A stretch of DNA of 64,000 nt from Leucaena leucocephala. Its lineage: Eukaryota > Streptophyta > Magnoliopsida > Fabales > Fabaceae. The translations under genes and the position numbers were made by a program. This document shows positions 45,689 to 58,028 of the stretch, piece by piece. Where the stretch lies: assembly GCA_037074615.1 (NCBI GenBank), contig CM073551.1, positions 13,577,750 through 13,641,749 on the forward strand, read 5' to 3'. Position 1 is the first letter of the stretch. Every line of letters begins with the position of its first letter. The notes below the pieces were generated by a model. That model did not search any database and was not told the origin of the DNA. It saw only the letters and a program-made list of their open reading frames with translations.

Positions 45689-45818
45689 TGTAACAGCCTA
45701 GAACCCCTTTACAAAGATATTATCCGCTTTCCCCTTAGGTAGGCTTGGTGCCCACATGAGGTCACGGTTTTGTTTTCCAGACACACGAGCCACAGCCCTT
45801 AAGCACCTGAAAACGTAT
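45689..45818 (-). mobile_element. TRIM-like repeat fragment inserted in element B
   Basis: Starts TGTAACAGCC on the + strand and contains ATATTATCCGCTTTCCCCTT and CCACATGAGGTCACGG. These words recur in inverse orientation at 58760-58855 in element C. Element A lacks this block at the homologous place, so it is an insertion. It resembles a short abundant plant repeat whose other end carries TCCCACATCGG; that resemblance is from memory. Confidence 0.55.
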
Positions 45819-46531
45819 CTTTCTCTTAATCCTAGCGAACTTCAGTCGCCTAGATCTCATTCATTATCTTTTACTATTATTTCTATTCTTTAGGGTACTC
45901 TACCCTAGATCTCTGTGATGGAATCCCTCTGCTTAGGGAATTTTAACTCTTTACCTATTAACCATCACGTCCTTAGCCTTAGCCTTAGGCCATATCAAAA
46001 CATCATCACATTTCTAGCCTTTAGGCTATGCCCTAGGATTACTCCGAGGCAAACTTCATACTAGCTATCCCATTCTAGCTCTCAGGTCTTTTATTCAACT
46101 AGGTTGAATAAGACCTTTACCATGTAGATCTACTCCTCGTAATCACATGGAGGATCTGTCTCATTCTAGCTATCTCATCTTAACTCATCATTATCATCCT
46201 TTGCGGCTTATCCTGCCTAGCAAAGATGACTTGCTTATTGGAGTTGCCAACTTCCTCTATGCATGGCTTCTCCACTCAAGCTCTATGTTCATGCTTTGTG
46301 TTCACCTGTCTTTTCCTTTACAACGAAACATGAACACCTCTTATTCCATCTAAGAGCTTTATCTCCACGGGCTCTTCTAAACCCATAATAGTCCCGATCT
46401 GAATCTTCTAATGTCACACCAGGACATCTCTGTCATTTCGTCGTGATCTGAGTATTGGGTAATCGCTATTCATAGCCTCTATAATCCTTCATCACCCTTA
46501 ACTCCTCACGACTTATCATTTGTATTCTTTA

Positions 46532-46840
46532 GTCGTGACCTACAGCTTCTGACGTTGCGATCTTAACATTTCCTGTCTTCTAGTCGCGACCTAAATCTTA
46601 TGTCTCTTCACGTCGCAACCATAGCCATTTCTAGTCGCGACATTAAACTTTTCTCGTCACAACCTTAGCTCTCTGTTAAATAACGTCGCGACCTAGGAAC
46701 ATACTCGCCGCGACCAAATCTTTCTGTGAATAACCGTCGCGACCTATAAACTTATGCGTCGCGACTAAACATCTCATTGAGGCTACCCGTCGCGACATAA
46801 ACCACTTTAGTCGCGACCGGAGTGTTATTCTGTCGTACTC
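46532..46840 (-). repeat. GTCGCGAC array, 22/29-bp spacing, in element B leader
   Basis: Motif starts on the + strand: 46532, 46554, 46583, 46612, 46634, 46656, 46685, 46707, 46736, 46758, 46789, 46810 and 46832. Intervals are 22, 29, 29, 22, 22, 29, 22, 29, 22, 31, 21 and 22. In element sense it lies about 100 bp downstream of the primer site, where packaging signals are usually found. Confidence 0.85.
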
Positions 46841-46942
46841 AAGGGCTAAATCATAGAGCATCACTGAGCCAGAACCTTCTGTTCTGTGCCAGAATCTTAT
46901 GCTCTGAACCAGAGTCCTTTCTGGTTGGTGCCAGAACCTCTT
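46841..46942 (-). other. Leader with repeated primer-site-like words, element B
   Basis: In element sense the bases after the primer site contain TTCTGGCACC, CTCTGGTTCAGAGCATAAG, TTCTGGCACAGAAC and TTCTGGCTCAG, each resembling TTTTGGTATCAGAGC. The same series is found in the leader of C. Confidence 0.55.
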
Positions 46943-46954
46943 GCTCTGATACCA
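46943..46954 (-). other. Primer binding site, tRNA-iMet, element B
   Basis: TGGTATCAGAGC on the - strand, three bases from the LTR end; identical to the site of the autonomous element. Confidence 0.95.
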
Positions 46955-47825
46955 AAATGAAACATCCTCCCTTACAGCCCTCAGAGTACACTAGCGGAAG
47001 CAATATTAACTTTATTATGCGTTAGCTTCATAATCCAAAATTTGAATATGCCAAACATTATTTATCATTGAATCATAAAATGTCATACAATATGGCATAT
47101 ACAACAAGACATATACATAATCCTCATATCTCTATTACATCTCATTCTGCCTAAACTTCGGCAGCATAACCGCTACGCTTCAGCTGTACAAAGAACTGAA
47201 CCGTACTGATTCGGTAATTCCCTCATGAGAACTACCATTCTACGTAGTACCCAGGAAAGACTAGATGAACCGGCTAGGTCCACTCACTTCTAGCCTCCTT
47301 AGACAGCACTACGTACACAGTACTTATCATATACTGATGTTCAGTCTTAACTTGGGCAGCATAACGGCGTCTTCTGGCTTTCTCAAAATCTACTTCAACA
47401 TAACCTCCCTGTAATGGGTTATGGATGGGGATGAGATTCGGGGGAATCTCAGTAGCAACAATCATAACAATATATGTAATGCAGAGTGACAGTGCTTGCT
47501 TGTGATTGTGTACAGATAAGTATGCTGCGTGCTTCCATGCTTAATAACATATGACCATAGCATTACAGCAGAGCTTCAGACATAACATATAAGACAACAA
47601 TCCAACCAAACAATAGCACATCAAATCACAAAGTCATTACATAGAAGCTAGGATTAGTTACTACCTGGCTAGCTCAGCAGAACCCTACTATCTCTATTCT
47701 GCTTCCAGCTCCGCCAGAACTTCCTTTCTTCCTTTCTCCTTTCTCTTTTCCTTTCCTTCCCTTTCCCTCTCTTCTTTCTCTCTCATTCTCCTCTTGCTCT
47801 TGCGCAAGTGAAGGCCATGGGGGGG

Positions 47826-47833
47826 TATTTATA
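47826..47833 (-). promoter_or_regulatory. LTR promoter TATA box, element B 5' LTR
   Basis: TATAAATA then a C run on the - strand; the likely promoter of element B genomic RNA. Confidence 0.6.
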
Positions 47834-48412
47834 GCCTCCCTCAATGGCATATCCGTAGTTTCTATGAACTTTGATCCTGCGGTCCTGGTTTTTCCTGGAT
47901 TTTCCTATTTTCTTTAATTCCTTATTTACTGCATCATCATGCCAACTCACCAGGACACCTCAGCAGCATATTTTTCACATGCTTGAATTCCCGGGACACC
48001 TCAGCATGCTGACTCATCATGCTGACTCACCGGTCCAGTCTCTTGCCTCGTAATGCGTGCCCTCAACTTTATCTGCTTTCTGCAGACTAATGCCATGTGA
48101 CAACTGGAAGAGACCTTGCACGTTTCCCAATGCCACCCAGATAAGTCCCAGACTTATCTGATCACCTCCTCGGTTATCGTGCCTCCTCGGTTATCGCGCC
48201 AACCGAGTATCTTTACTTTACTGAATCATTACTTTAATGCCATGTGGCCTCTTGCAGGACCCATGAGTACACCTTATCAGTCCACCTCATGGTTTCCAGA
48301 TAACCTTTCCTGTATCTGATATCCTGCCTCCGGTCTATCTCCAACCAGGTAACTATCTCTCTTGGACCTTCACCACTCTTGGCCCATACGATTAGCGCCA
48401 CTTTAGTCACTA

Positions 48413-48732
48413 GTCGCGACCTCAACATCATCTTGTCGCGACCTTATAATTCTGTGTACATTAGTCGCGACCACAACATTCTTTCGTCGCGACCATAACA
48501 CAATCTAGTCGCGACCATAACATTTTCTAGTCGCAACCAGCCCATTTCACCTATTAATCGCGACACACACATCATTCAGTCGCGTCTAAACCTTTCTACC
48601 ATTACTAGTCGCGACCATACTTATTTCAAGTCGCGACCATACTACTTTCTCGTCACGTATGGCTCTTTCTGTAACCATTAGTCGCGACCATACTGCTCTC
48701 TAGTCGCGACCTAAATGATCAGCTCGCAACCT
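48413..48732 (-). repeat. GTCGCGAC array in element B 5' LTR
   Basis: Same array as in the 3' LTR, with the same spacing. One motif that reads GTCGCGGAC in the 3' LTR is GTCGCGACC here. It lies upstream of the TATA box in element sense. Confidence 0.85.
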
Positions 48733-48935
48733 TTATCCTTTACATCATCCCACATGGCCATTCTACCCCTTGGGACTTCCACTGTTTGCACATAAGTCCT
48801 CGTACCTTTACTTACTCGCAGCTTAGTCCCTAAAAACTCTCTTATGTCTCTGGGACTTCTGCTCAAAAGGGGTCTGGTAGCCTCTCATTCTCAGGCTATT
48901 TCCGTGTCTGAAGGCCTGAAAATTGGGATGTTACA

Positions 48936-51900
48936 TCCCAACATCGCGACCGTACGTCCATCAACAAAGAAGAGCATTCTCTGTAACTATTAGTCGCGAC
49001 CTGATGTAATCTTAGTCGCGACCGAACTTCAATGTAGAAATCAATCAGCGAATGACTTAAAGGAAAGACGGCTGGACAGGAGGAGATGGAAGCATGTGCT
49101 GCTGAAGAAGAGCATTCACGTGGGAAATATGGTTGAGAAGAACAGATTCATTCGTGCATGTGCTGGATCTAGGAGCTAATAATAGAAGCAATTGGGTTGA
49201 CGGCTGGAACATGTGCTGCTACAGATGGAACATGTGTTGGATCCACATCTGATAACAGATTGGAAGTGGGAGATCAAGCATGTGCTGTAACAGAACAGAA
49301 CTCCACACATCTGGCACTATTCACGCGCACAACATCCTCTCACACCGTTCACATTACCTCCAAATCAATCATGCAGACAGAGTAGATCCATATCAGCACC
49401 TGAGATTCAATCATCACCCATCCCACACTTCTGCTATATATTACACAGACTACACATCCATTGTGGGGACCCATCATTCATAGTTCATATCACACTCCAC
49501 GGACCACTCTTCTCTCCATCTTCATTTTCTCTTCTACAACTTCCTCTGTTCTAGTCAATAGGACCAGAGGAAAGTTCTGCATATCCATTTCATCTTTATC
49601 TCCTTCTTCTTCTTCCATCATGACTGCTCGCTGCTATGCTTTCTATTGCTGCTGGACTTCAGAAGATAATGCAAGGCTAAGCTGCTGTGCTCTCTTGGAC
49701 ATGACACCAAACCAGAATCCTTGAGCTGAACAGGGAGTTCATTGTGTTTTCAATTCAGTTTTGATTGTATCGAGCTGAGGTAATTAATTCTGTGATTACT
49801 AATGCAATTCGAGAAGTAGATGACAAAGAAGTAGGGAACCGAGTCGGATTTCTTATTTCTGCATAAATGATCCTTTGATTAATTCTCATCTTTGATCAAG
49901 TTGAACATAGTTGTGATTAATTGAAGTGATTCTGTCTAATTCATATTCTACTATCTCTAAGTTGAATGATTCCTATTCTCTGTTCAATGTCTACGAGTTG
50001 TAGCTTTGATTGAGATTTAGCTGGCGAGTTGTTAGCTAACATATTCTATTCAACTGATTAACTTCTCATATTCCGTGGATAATGAAGGTAAGCTAATCTC
50101 CAAGGGAACGCATTTGTCACTGATACATTTCTCCATCTTTTAAGCACTCAAAATCAGAAACAACAGCATAGGATTTTACATTTAGTCTTAGTTCAAACAG
50201 TTCAACACAACTCATCTGCTTAATTTGTTAATTTGTGGCTCAATAGATTAATTAGGTGCCTAATAAACTCATATTTGTACTACTTTTTAATATGTTAAAA
50301 GAATGTTTATTATTGATTCTTATCCTCACATTTCCTACTACATTGAGCAAATTAGTTAATAATATGAAATTGGAAAAGTGGCAATTTAAATGATGTGATT
50401 TTAGTGCTTAATTGGATAAAGAATATATTAAATGTCCATTTTAAGTCAACACAGCAATCAATCAGCAAAGTAGAGCATTCCTGTGAAATTCGGTCACGAC
50501 CTGATGTACCCAACATCGCGACCGTACGTCCATCAACAAAGAAGAGCATTCTCTGTAACTATTAGTCGAGACCTGATGTAATCTTAGTCGCGACCGAACT
50601 TCAATGTAGAAATCAATCAGCGAATGACTTAAAGGAAAGACGGCTGGACAGGAGGAGATGGAAGCATGTGCTGCTGAAGAAGAGCATTCACGTGGGAAAT
50701 ATGGTTGAGAAGAACAGATTCATTCGTGCATGTGCTGGATCTAGGAGCTAATAATAGAAGCAATTGGGTTGACGGCTGGAACATGTGCTGCTACAGATGG
50801 AACATGTGTTGGATCCACATCTGATAACAGATTGGAAGTGGGAGATCAAGCATGTGCTGTAACAGAACAGAACTCCACACATCTGGCACTATTCACGTGC
50901 ACAACATCCTCTCACACCGTTCACATTACCTCCAAATCAATCATGCAGACAGAGTAGATCCATATCAGCACCTGAGATTCAATCATCACCCATCCCACAC
51001 TTCTGCTATATATTACACAGACTACACATCCATTGTGGGGACCCATCATTCATAGTTCATATCACACTCCACGGACCACTCTTCTCTCCATCTTCATTTT
51101 CTCTTCTACAACTTCCTCTGTTCTAGTCAATAGGACCAGAGGAAAGTTCTGCATATCCATTTCATCTTTATCTCCTTCTTCTTCTTCCATCATGACTGCT
51201 CGCTGCTATGCTTGCTATTGCTGCTGGACTTCAGAAGATAATGCAAGGCTAAGCTGCTGTGCTCTCTTGGACATGACACCAAACCAGAATCCTTGAGCTG
51301 AACAGGGAGTTCATTGTGTTTTCAATTCAGTTTTGATTGTATCGAGCTGAGGTAATTAATTCTGTGATTACTAATGCAATTCGAGAAGTAGATGACAAAG
51401 AAGTAGGGAACCGAGTCGAATTTCTTATTTCTGCATAAATGATCCTTTGATTAATTCTCATCTTTGATCAAGTTGAACATAGTTGTGATTAATTGAAGTG
51501 ATTCTGTCTAATTCATATTCTACTATCTCTAAGTTGAATGATTCCTATTCTCTGTTCAATGTCTACGAGTTGTAGCTTTGATTGAGATTTAGCTGGCGAG
51601 TTGTTAGCTAACATATTCTATTCAACTGATTAACTTCTCATATTCCGTGGATAATGAAGGTAAGCTAATCTCCAAGGGAACGCATTTGTCACTGATACAT
51701 TTCACCATCTTTTAAGCACTCAAAATCAGAAACAACAGCATAGGATTTTACATTCAGTCTTAGTTCAAACAGTTCAACACAACTCATCTGCTTAATTTGT
51801 TAATTTGTGGCTCAATAGATTAATTAGGTGCCTGATAAACTAATATTTGTACTACTTTTTAATATGTTAAAAGAATGTTTATTATTGATTCTTATCCTCA

Positions 51901-53375
51901 CATTTCCTACTACATTGAGCAAATTAGTTAATAATATGAAATTGGACAAGTGGCAATTTAAATGATGTGATTTTAGTGCTTAATTGGATAAAGAATATAT
52001 TAAATGTCCATTTTAAGTCAACACAGCAATCAATCAGCAAAGTAGAGCATTCCTGTGAAATTCGGTCACGACCTGATGTACCCAACATCGCGAACGTACG
52101 TCCATCAACAAAGAAGAGCATTTTCTGTAACTATTAGTCGCGAGCTGATGTAATCTTAGTCGCGACCGAACTTCAATGTAGAAATCAATCAGCGAATGAC
52201 TTAAAGGAAAGACGGCTGGGCAGGAGGAGATGGAAGCATGTGCTGCTGAAGAAGAGCATTCACGTGGGAAATATGGCTGAGAAGAACAGATTCATTCGTG
52301 CATGTGCTGGATCTAGGAGCTAATAATAGAAGCAATTGGGTTGACGGCTGGAACATGTGCTGCAACAGATGGAACATGTGTTGGATCCAGATCTGATAAC
52401 AGATTGGAAGTGGGAGATCAAGCATGTGCTGTAACAGAACAGAACTCCACACATGTGGCACTATTCACGCACACAACATCCTCTCCCATTACCTCCAAAT
52501 CAATCATGCAGACAGAGTAGATCCATATCAGCCCCTGAGATTCAATCATCACCCATCCCACACTTCTGCTATATATTACACAGATTACACATCCATTGTG
52601 GGGACCCATCTTTCATAATTCATATCACACTCCACGGACCACTCTTCTCTCCATCTTAATTAACTCTTCTACAACTTCCTCTGTTCTAGTCAATAGGACC
52701 AGAGGAAAGTTCTGCATATCCATTTCATCTTTATCTCCTTCTTCTTCTTCCATCATGACTGCTCGCTGCTATGCTTTCTATTGCTGCTAGACTTCAGAAG
52801 ATAATGCAAGGCTAAGCTGCTGTGCTCTCTTGGAGATAACACCAAACCAGAATCCTTGAGCTGAACAGGGAGTTCATTGTGTTTTTAATTCAGTTTTGAT
52901 TGTATCGAGTTGATGTAATTAATTCTGTGATTACTAATGCAATTCGAGAAGTACATGACAAAGAAGTAGGGAACCGAGTCGGATTTCTTATTTCTGCATA
53001 AATGATCCTTTGATTAATTCTCATCTTTGATCAAGTTGAACATAGTTGTGATTAATTGAAGTGATTCTGTCTAATTCATATTCTACTATCTCTAAGTTGA
53101 ATGATTCCTATTCTCTGTTCAATGTCTACGAGTTGTAGCTTTGATTGAGATTTAGCTAGCGAGTTGTTAGCTAACATATTCTATTCAACTGATTAACTTC
53201 TCATATTCCATGGATAATGAAGGTAAGCTAATCTCCAAGGGAACGCATTTGTCACTGATACATTTCACCATCTTTTAAGCACTTAAAATCAGAAACAACA
53301 GCATAGGATTTTATATTCATTCTTAGTTCAAACAGTTCAACACAACTCATCTGCTTAATTTGTTAATTTGTGGCT
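48936..53375 (+). repeat. 1572-bp satellite, segment 4
   Basis: Resumes after element B and completes the monomer begun at 40191. Monomers start at 49412, 50984 (1572 bp) and 52547 (previous unit 1563 bp, with a small deletion). The last is cut after 829 bp by element C, next to TGGCT (53371-53375). Confidence 0.93.
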
Positions 53376-56300
53376 TGTAACATCCCTAATTTCTGTACTA
53401 AGTTGTATGTACAGATTGAATAAAATATATGAGATGTTTAGGAAAAGATGTGGCCATATTTATGTAAAGAAAAGGATTAATTAGAAGAGGAAGAAAGTCT
53501 AAGAGCCAAAGTGCAAAACTACGAAAATGCTACTGTGATGCCATAAGAAACCAGAAGTAAATGGAGGGCATTTTGGTCATTTCACACAATGGATGGATAT
53601 CAGAGGAAATTTGATAGTAAATTATTATAATTAATATGAGAATTTATGGAGTTGACAGAAGTTAAAAAGGAGTCCTGTAGAATTAATTATGGAATTTACG
53701 GTGAAAAAGGACACCGATAAAGGGTTAAAGGAAACATATGTAATTTTTAACAGGACTTCTGGGTCTCAAAAAATTATGAAACTTTGTAGAGAATTCATTT
53801 TATATTAGAATGAATTTCTAAAAATGTTAGAACAATTAAAGGAGGTTTTTAGCATTTATTCTGAGATCAGGATAATTTAAGGATATCGGTATAAGGAAAG
53901 TACATTGGGATTTGTGCCAATTAGCTATTTGACCTAAAAGAGGCCCAATATTTCGTCCTAGGCCAGCCCAATAAGGCCCAAAAGTTATCTTGGAGCCCAA
54001 GTCTAATAATGAATAATTTATGGATTTTTGAAAAGAAAGAAAAAGAGAATAAAGTAAGAATTAGGTGTTGCACATGGTGGGACCCACAAGGACTTCAAAA
54101 TGGCACCCAAAAAGAGGAAGGGTTAGGTGTACCAAGTGAGGCCATGCTAGTGATGTCATGGTGGTAAGGTCTTGAGTGAAAAGTGAAAAGACATTCCAAG
54201 ATCAAACCTTTAACCATTAGATCAAATAGTTTCCAAAGTGATATTGGCCTTCAAATGGCACATGACTTTTGCTATAAATACCCCCCTTTCCATTCATTCT
54301 TCACACCCAAGAGCTCCTTTAGAAAGAGAAGTGATTTCTAGAGAAAGAAAGTGGAAGAAAGCAAGGAAGAAGCAAGGGTCTTGAAGGAGCAAGTAAGGTA
54401 AGTTGTCTCCTTGCTTCTACCTTTTGTTCTTATGGTTTGTGCTTGAGTTTAAGTGATTTTTGAGGCTTAAATCTTGGGGAAATGCTGCTGGAATTTTTAT
54501 GTATATGTGAAAGGAATATGAGTTTTAAGTCATAGATAGTTAAGACAAGCTTAAACAAGTTAATTACATGCTTGGTTGTGAAGTAAGTTGATGTTCTTGA
54601 CTTTACCATTTCGGGTTGCACTGTTCATGCACTGTTCATGATAGAAGGAAATGGAATTTCAATGATTTAATGCTTCCATTGAGTTTATATGATGATTTTG
54701 TGTAGGATTGGAAAGGTTTTGAACCTTGGAAACCATTGGAATTAAAGGTTATAATGTCGAAAATTCCTCATGGTACTGTTCACTCGCATGATCAGTGATT
54801 TGAATTTCATGATTTTGATGCTTCCAATGGTCTTAAAATGAGATTTTGTGTGGGGGAAAAGTGGAGGAACAAGTATGGGAAGCATTGGAATCAAAATGAG
54901 AATTTTTGAAAGAATTATGCATGTTTTTCAAATCTGTCCAGAACAGTGCATAGTTGCTGGAATTTGGTTGTTTTGAGTTCATAAATGGATTCAAAAGGCC
55001 AAATCGTGTAGGGTAAGGTCAAGACATCAATTGATTCAAAGGCTAAGTCAATTGGTAAAGATTAAAGGAAGTTATGTTACTTAAAGTAAGCTTAATGTTC
55101 AAGAGAAGTTAGATTGTAATGGTTGGATGGTAATGTGATGTTAGGAATTGCTTGGTGTGCTCAAAAGAGGGCAGCCACATAGCAAGGAAAAGTAAGCAGG
55201 AAGAAGCAAAGTTAAAGTGGAAAGAAGTAAAGCAATAAGGTAGTAAACTTACCCTAAACTTGTATGTATTGAATGTTATGCTTGATTGTGCTATGACTTT
55301 GTTGAATTGTGTGCATATGTGTATATGATTGAAGCTCTGTTTCTATGATTACCTTGGCCAATTGTATTTCATATGTTACATGGAAGCATGCACATTACAC
55401 AATGTTTACACTTTCACAAGCAAGCACAAGTATTTACTTTAATGCATGCATTGTTTAGTACCATTTGCTACTGATATTCCCCCGAATCTCATCCCCTATT
55501 TATAACCCATTACAGAGAGGTTATGTCGAAGTGAATTTTGAGAATGCTGTAAGACGCCGTTATGCTGCCGATTTTCAGACTGAACATAAGGAGATGATGC
55601 GTACTGTGTACGTAGGTACTGTCTAAGGAGTCTGGAAGTGAGTGGACCTAGTCGGTTCATCCAGTCTTTCCTGGGTACTTACGTATAATGGTAATTCTCA
55701 CGGGAATTACCGAATCAGTACAAGATCAGTTATTTTTACAGATGAAGTATAGTAGTTATACTGCCGGATTTCAGGCAGGAAAGATGTAATAGAGATACGA
55801 GGATTTTGTTCATGCCCTGTTGTATAAAGATTTATTATTTAATGATAAGTATTGTTTGGCATGTTTGTTTGATATGTGATTAATGTATGCATATGTATGT
55901 AAAGTTGCTTGCTGGAATTTGCCACTATGAACAGTAACTCGTGGTGATATAGTGATGTTTCATCTATAAGTAAAAATAGTAAATGATTAAATAAATGTAT
56001 GATATGTTTATGATAAATAGTAGACATACCAAGCTTCAATTTGATATATAGAATGTCTCATTTCGATGTCTACACACGGAGATATAAATTATCAAAGTTG
56101 GGACCAAAATGCTGGATTCAGGAGAAAAACGCTGGATGAACAGTAAAGTTGTAACTTTGACTGACGTTGACTTGGACAAGGAATGGTCAACGAGTTATTT
56201 TTTCTTGAAATAGTATTGAGTTAGCTTCATGTAGAAATTTGAACCACTGCATTCCGATTTTTCTAGAATTAGTTATGATTTTTTGAAGTCAGGTCACTCA

Positions 56301-56434
56301 TCTGGAATTTACACAGTGAACAGTGCTCGATAAGAGTAAAACTCCAGATTGAGAAATTGGACTTTAATGACCTTGAAAGTGGTTCTAAATACTACCAATT
56401 GGTCCCTAAGATGTACAAAAATAAGGATGTTTCA
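53376..56434 (+). repeat. 5' LTR of element C (3059 bp)
   Basis: Begins TGTAACATCC and ends GGATGTTTCA, followed by TTT and the primer site. It has a TATAAATA box at 54273-54280, a GA-rich start region and the inverted repeat near 55590 (as TGCGTAC-TGT-GTACGTA). Confidence 0.92.
54273..54280 (+). promoter_or_regulatory. LTR promoter TATA box, element C
   Basis: TATAAATA followed by CCCCCC in the 5' LTR. Confidence 0.6.
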
Positions 56435-56437
56435 TTT

Positions 56438-56448
56438 TGGTATCAGAG
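56438..56448 (+). other. Primer binding site, tRNA-iMet, element C
   Basis: TGGTATCAGAG, three bases after the LTR end. The twelfth base is G rather than the C found in the autonomous element and B, so the match is one base shorter. Confidence 0.92.
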
Positions 56449-57116
56449 GAAAGGATTCTGGCTTAGGAAATGCTCTGAACAGATGATTTCTAGCATTAGT
56501 ACAGAATAAAGTTAGCAGAGAACAAAGGGTTCTGGCTTAGAGCATAAGATTCTGGCACAGAACAGAAGGTTCTGGCTCAGTGATGCTCTGGTTTAGTTAG
56601 ACTGATCCCTTAGACAAATAAGAAATTTGAATGGTTCTCTCCCTAGAGTATGATATAGGGATGGTGTTCACTACTTGGAAAGGTTTAGACAAAAAGACAG
56701 TGACACCCAGATGAATGAGACTATACCCCGAGCTTTACAGTCTTACGAAGGATATGATTACGATAGGCTAATCCTAGTCAGCCGATACAGCTGAGGTCTC
56801 GTGTTTATTAACAATGTGGATGAACTAAGCAGAATAATGTTTAAGGAGCAATTTCCTCTATGGATAGAGATAGAAGCTGATCAGTTCATGACTAAGGAAG
56901 CTTTAAAAGTAGCTCGAAGTATCATGTTATGACTAGATACTATAGTAAGGATGCCAGATGTCCAAGTTGCGACAAGTTAAGTCATAAGTCACAATGAGAG
57001 AAGACTTTGGTCGCAAAACATAATGCAAATATTGCTGCAATAGACATAGGGATTCATAAAGTTAAGCTTGAAATATCAGTTAATCAGTGAAACCCCAACC
57101 TGTAATGTTGTATAAA

Positions 57117-57250
57117 GATGAGGTACACCTAGACTTTGACTCTTCAGGTAGTGAAGAGAGTTCAGATAACATCATAATGGACTCAATCAGGAAGGTTTAT
57201 AGTAAAGTACCCCATGCATATTTTTGTAGACTCAGATTTATAGTCTGGAG
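57117..57250 (+). pseudogene. Possible remnant of an acidic Ser-rich ORF in element C
   Basis: One frame reads DEVHLDFDSSGSEESSDNI and continues open for about 45 codons to a stop. A further fragment follows after 57270 (SDNAALDNDGSS). The composition and the place between primer site and gag recall the acidic N-terminus of the upstream ORF at 13184-13882. Sequence identity is too low to claim homology by eye. Confidence 0.25.
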
Positions 57251-58028
57251 ATTATGAGAAATTCAGTCAGATGTTGTGTATGCATCAGATAATGCTGCAC
57301 TAGATAATGATGGGTCTAGTAATTATGTACATGATGAGTTTGATAGAGTGCTCTCTAACCCTGATATAAGCTCTCTTCCTTCGATAAGAGGACAGATTAC
57401 AGCTGAGGAAGCTGAGAACTGATACCGGATTATAAGTAGGCTAGATATTATTCCTCCTCTACTAGAGTTTGAGGATAAGTTTGATATGAGTAGCTTAAGA
57501 ACCAGTTACAATCTGTGACATCCATTCCTATTATCCCAGTCCAGGAATATATGAGGTTATAGATAAAGATTAAAGGGATGTTCCTGGCCCTAATCCACCC
57601 CAGCTTCTTTATGAAAGATAGACAATGTGACTATACTAGTCTCAAGAAAGGCTGTGGGAAGTGAACTACTTAGTTTAGGTTAAGGGATGGAAGGAAGTAG
57701 AAATCAAGAGCAGTCAGTTTAGCTGCAGTTCTTCAATGCCGTAGCAAGGATGATAAATAGAGATGTGATAGAGGGCATTGACTTGGATTAAGTTTTCATG
57801 TTAGTAGCATGATATGAGATGGCCATAAGCCAGATATTACTATATACCCTACGTGGCATGTAAAGCTAAGTGAGCTTTTGGCAAATGGTTCACAACTGAT
57901 GTGTAAGGATCGGTCATTACTAGGGTAAAGACTAGACAAGAACATTATAAGGGAATGTTTAAAGCAAGTTAGATCCAGGTCGGATGTAAAACAGTTTGGA
58001 ACATAGCTAGAAGTCCTCGAGAAGTTAG

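Larger units (their letters stand above)
43256..46957 (-). other. Internal region of element B, non-coding
   Basis: Starts beside the 3' LTR with a polypurine tract and the GAGGACGAAATT tail, and ends at the primer site. The longest open frames are short and resemble nothing. It contains a 31-bp tandem repeat (44174-44300), the stem-loop row (44544-44693), further stem-loops (44972-45100), a TRIM-like fragment (45689-45818), a second GTCGCGAC array (46532-46840) and repeated TTCTGGC words beside the primer site. The rest is CT-rich with nothing I can name. Confidence 0.85.
41291..48935 (-). mobile_element. Complete non-autonomous Ty3/gypsy element B (LARD-like)
   Basis: A 7645-bp element on the - strand with two LTRs (46958-48935 as 5', 41291-43255 as 3'), primer site 46943-46954, a 3.7-kb internal region and a polypurine tract at 43256-43268. 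The LTRs are nearly identical apart from a 13-bp duplication and a few base changes, so the copy is young. No frame resembles gag or pol, so it must rely on proteins from another element. The primer site, polypurine tract and tail match those of the intact element at 5595-16833. GTCGCGAC arrays occur in both LTRs and in the leader. Confidence 0.92.
46958..48935 (-). repeat. 5' LTR of element B (1978 bp)
   Basis: Nearly identical to 41291-43255. It is 13 bp longer because CATGCTGACTCAT is tandemly duplicated around 48005-48030. TATAAATA is at 47826-47833 on the - strand and the GTCGCGAC array at 48413-48732. Confidence 0.92.

Noticed and set aside
17621..53375. Calling the satellite centromeric
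   Set aside because: Chromodomain elements and tandem arrays are compatible with it, but nothing in the sequence shows centromere identity.
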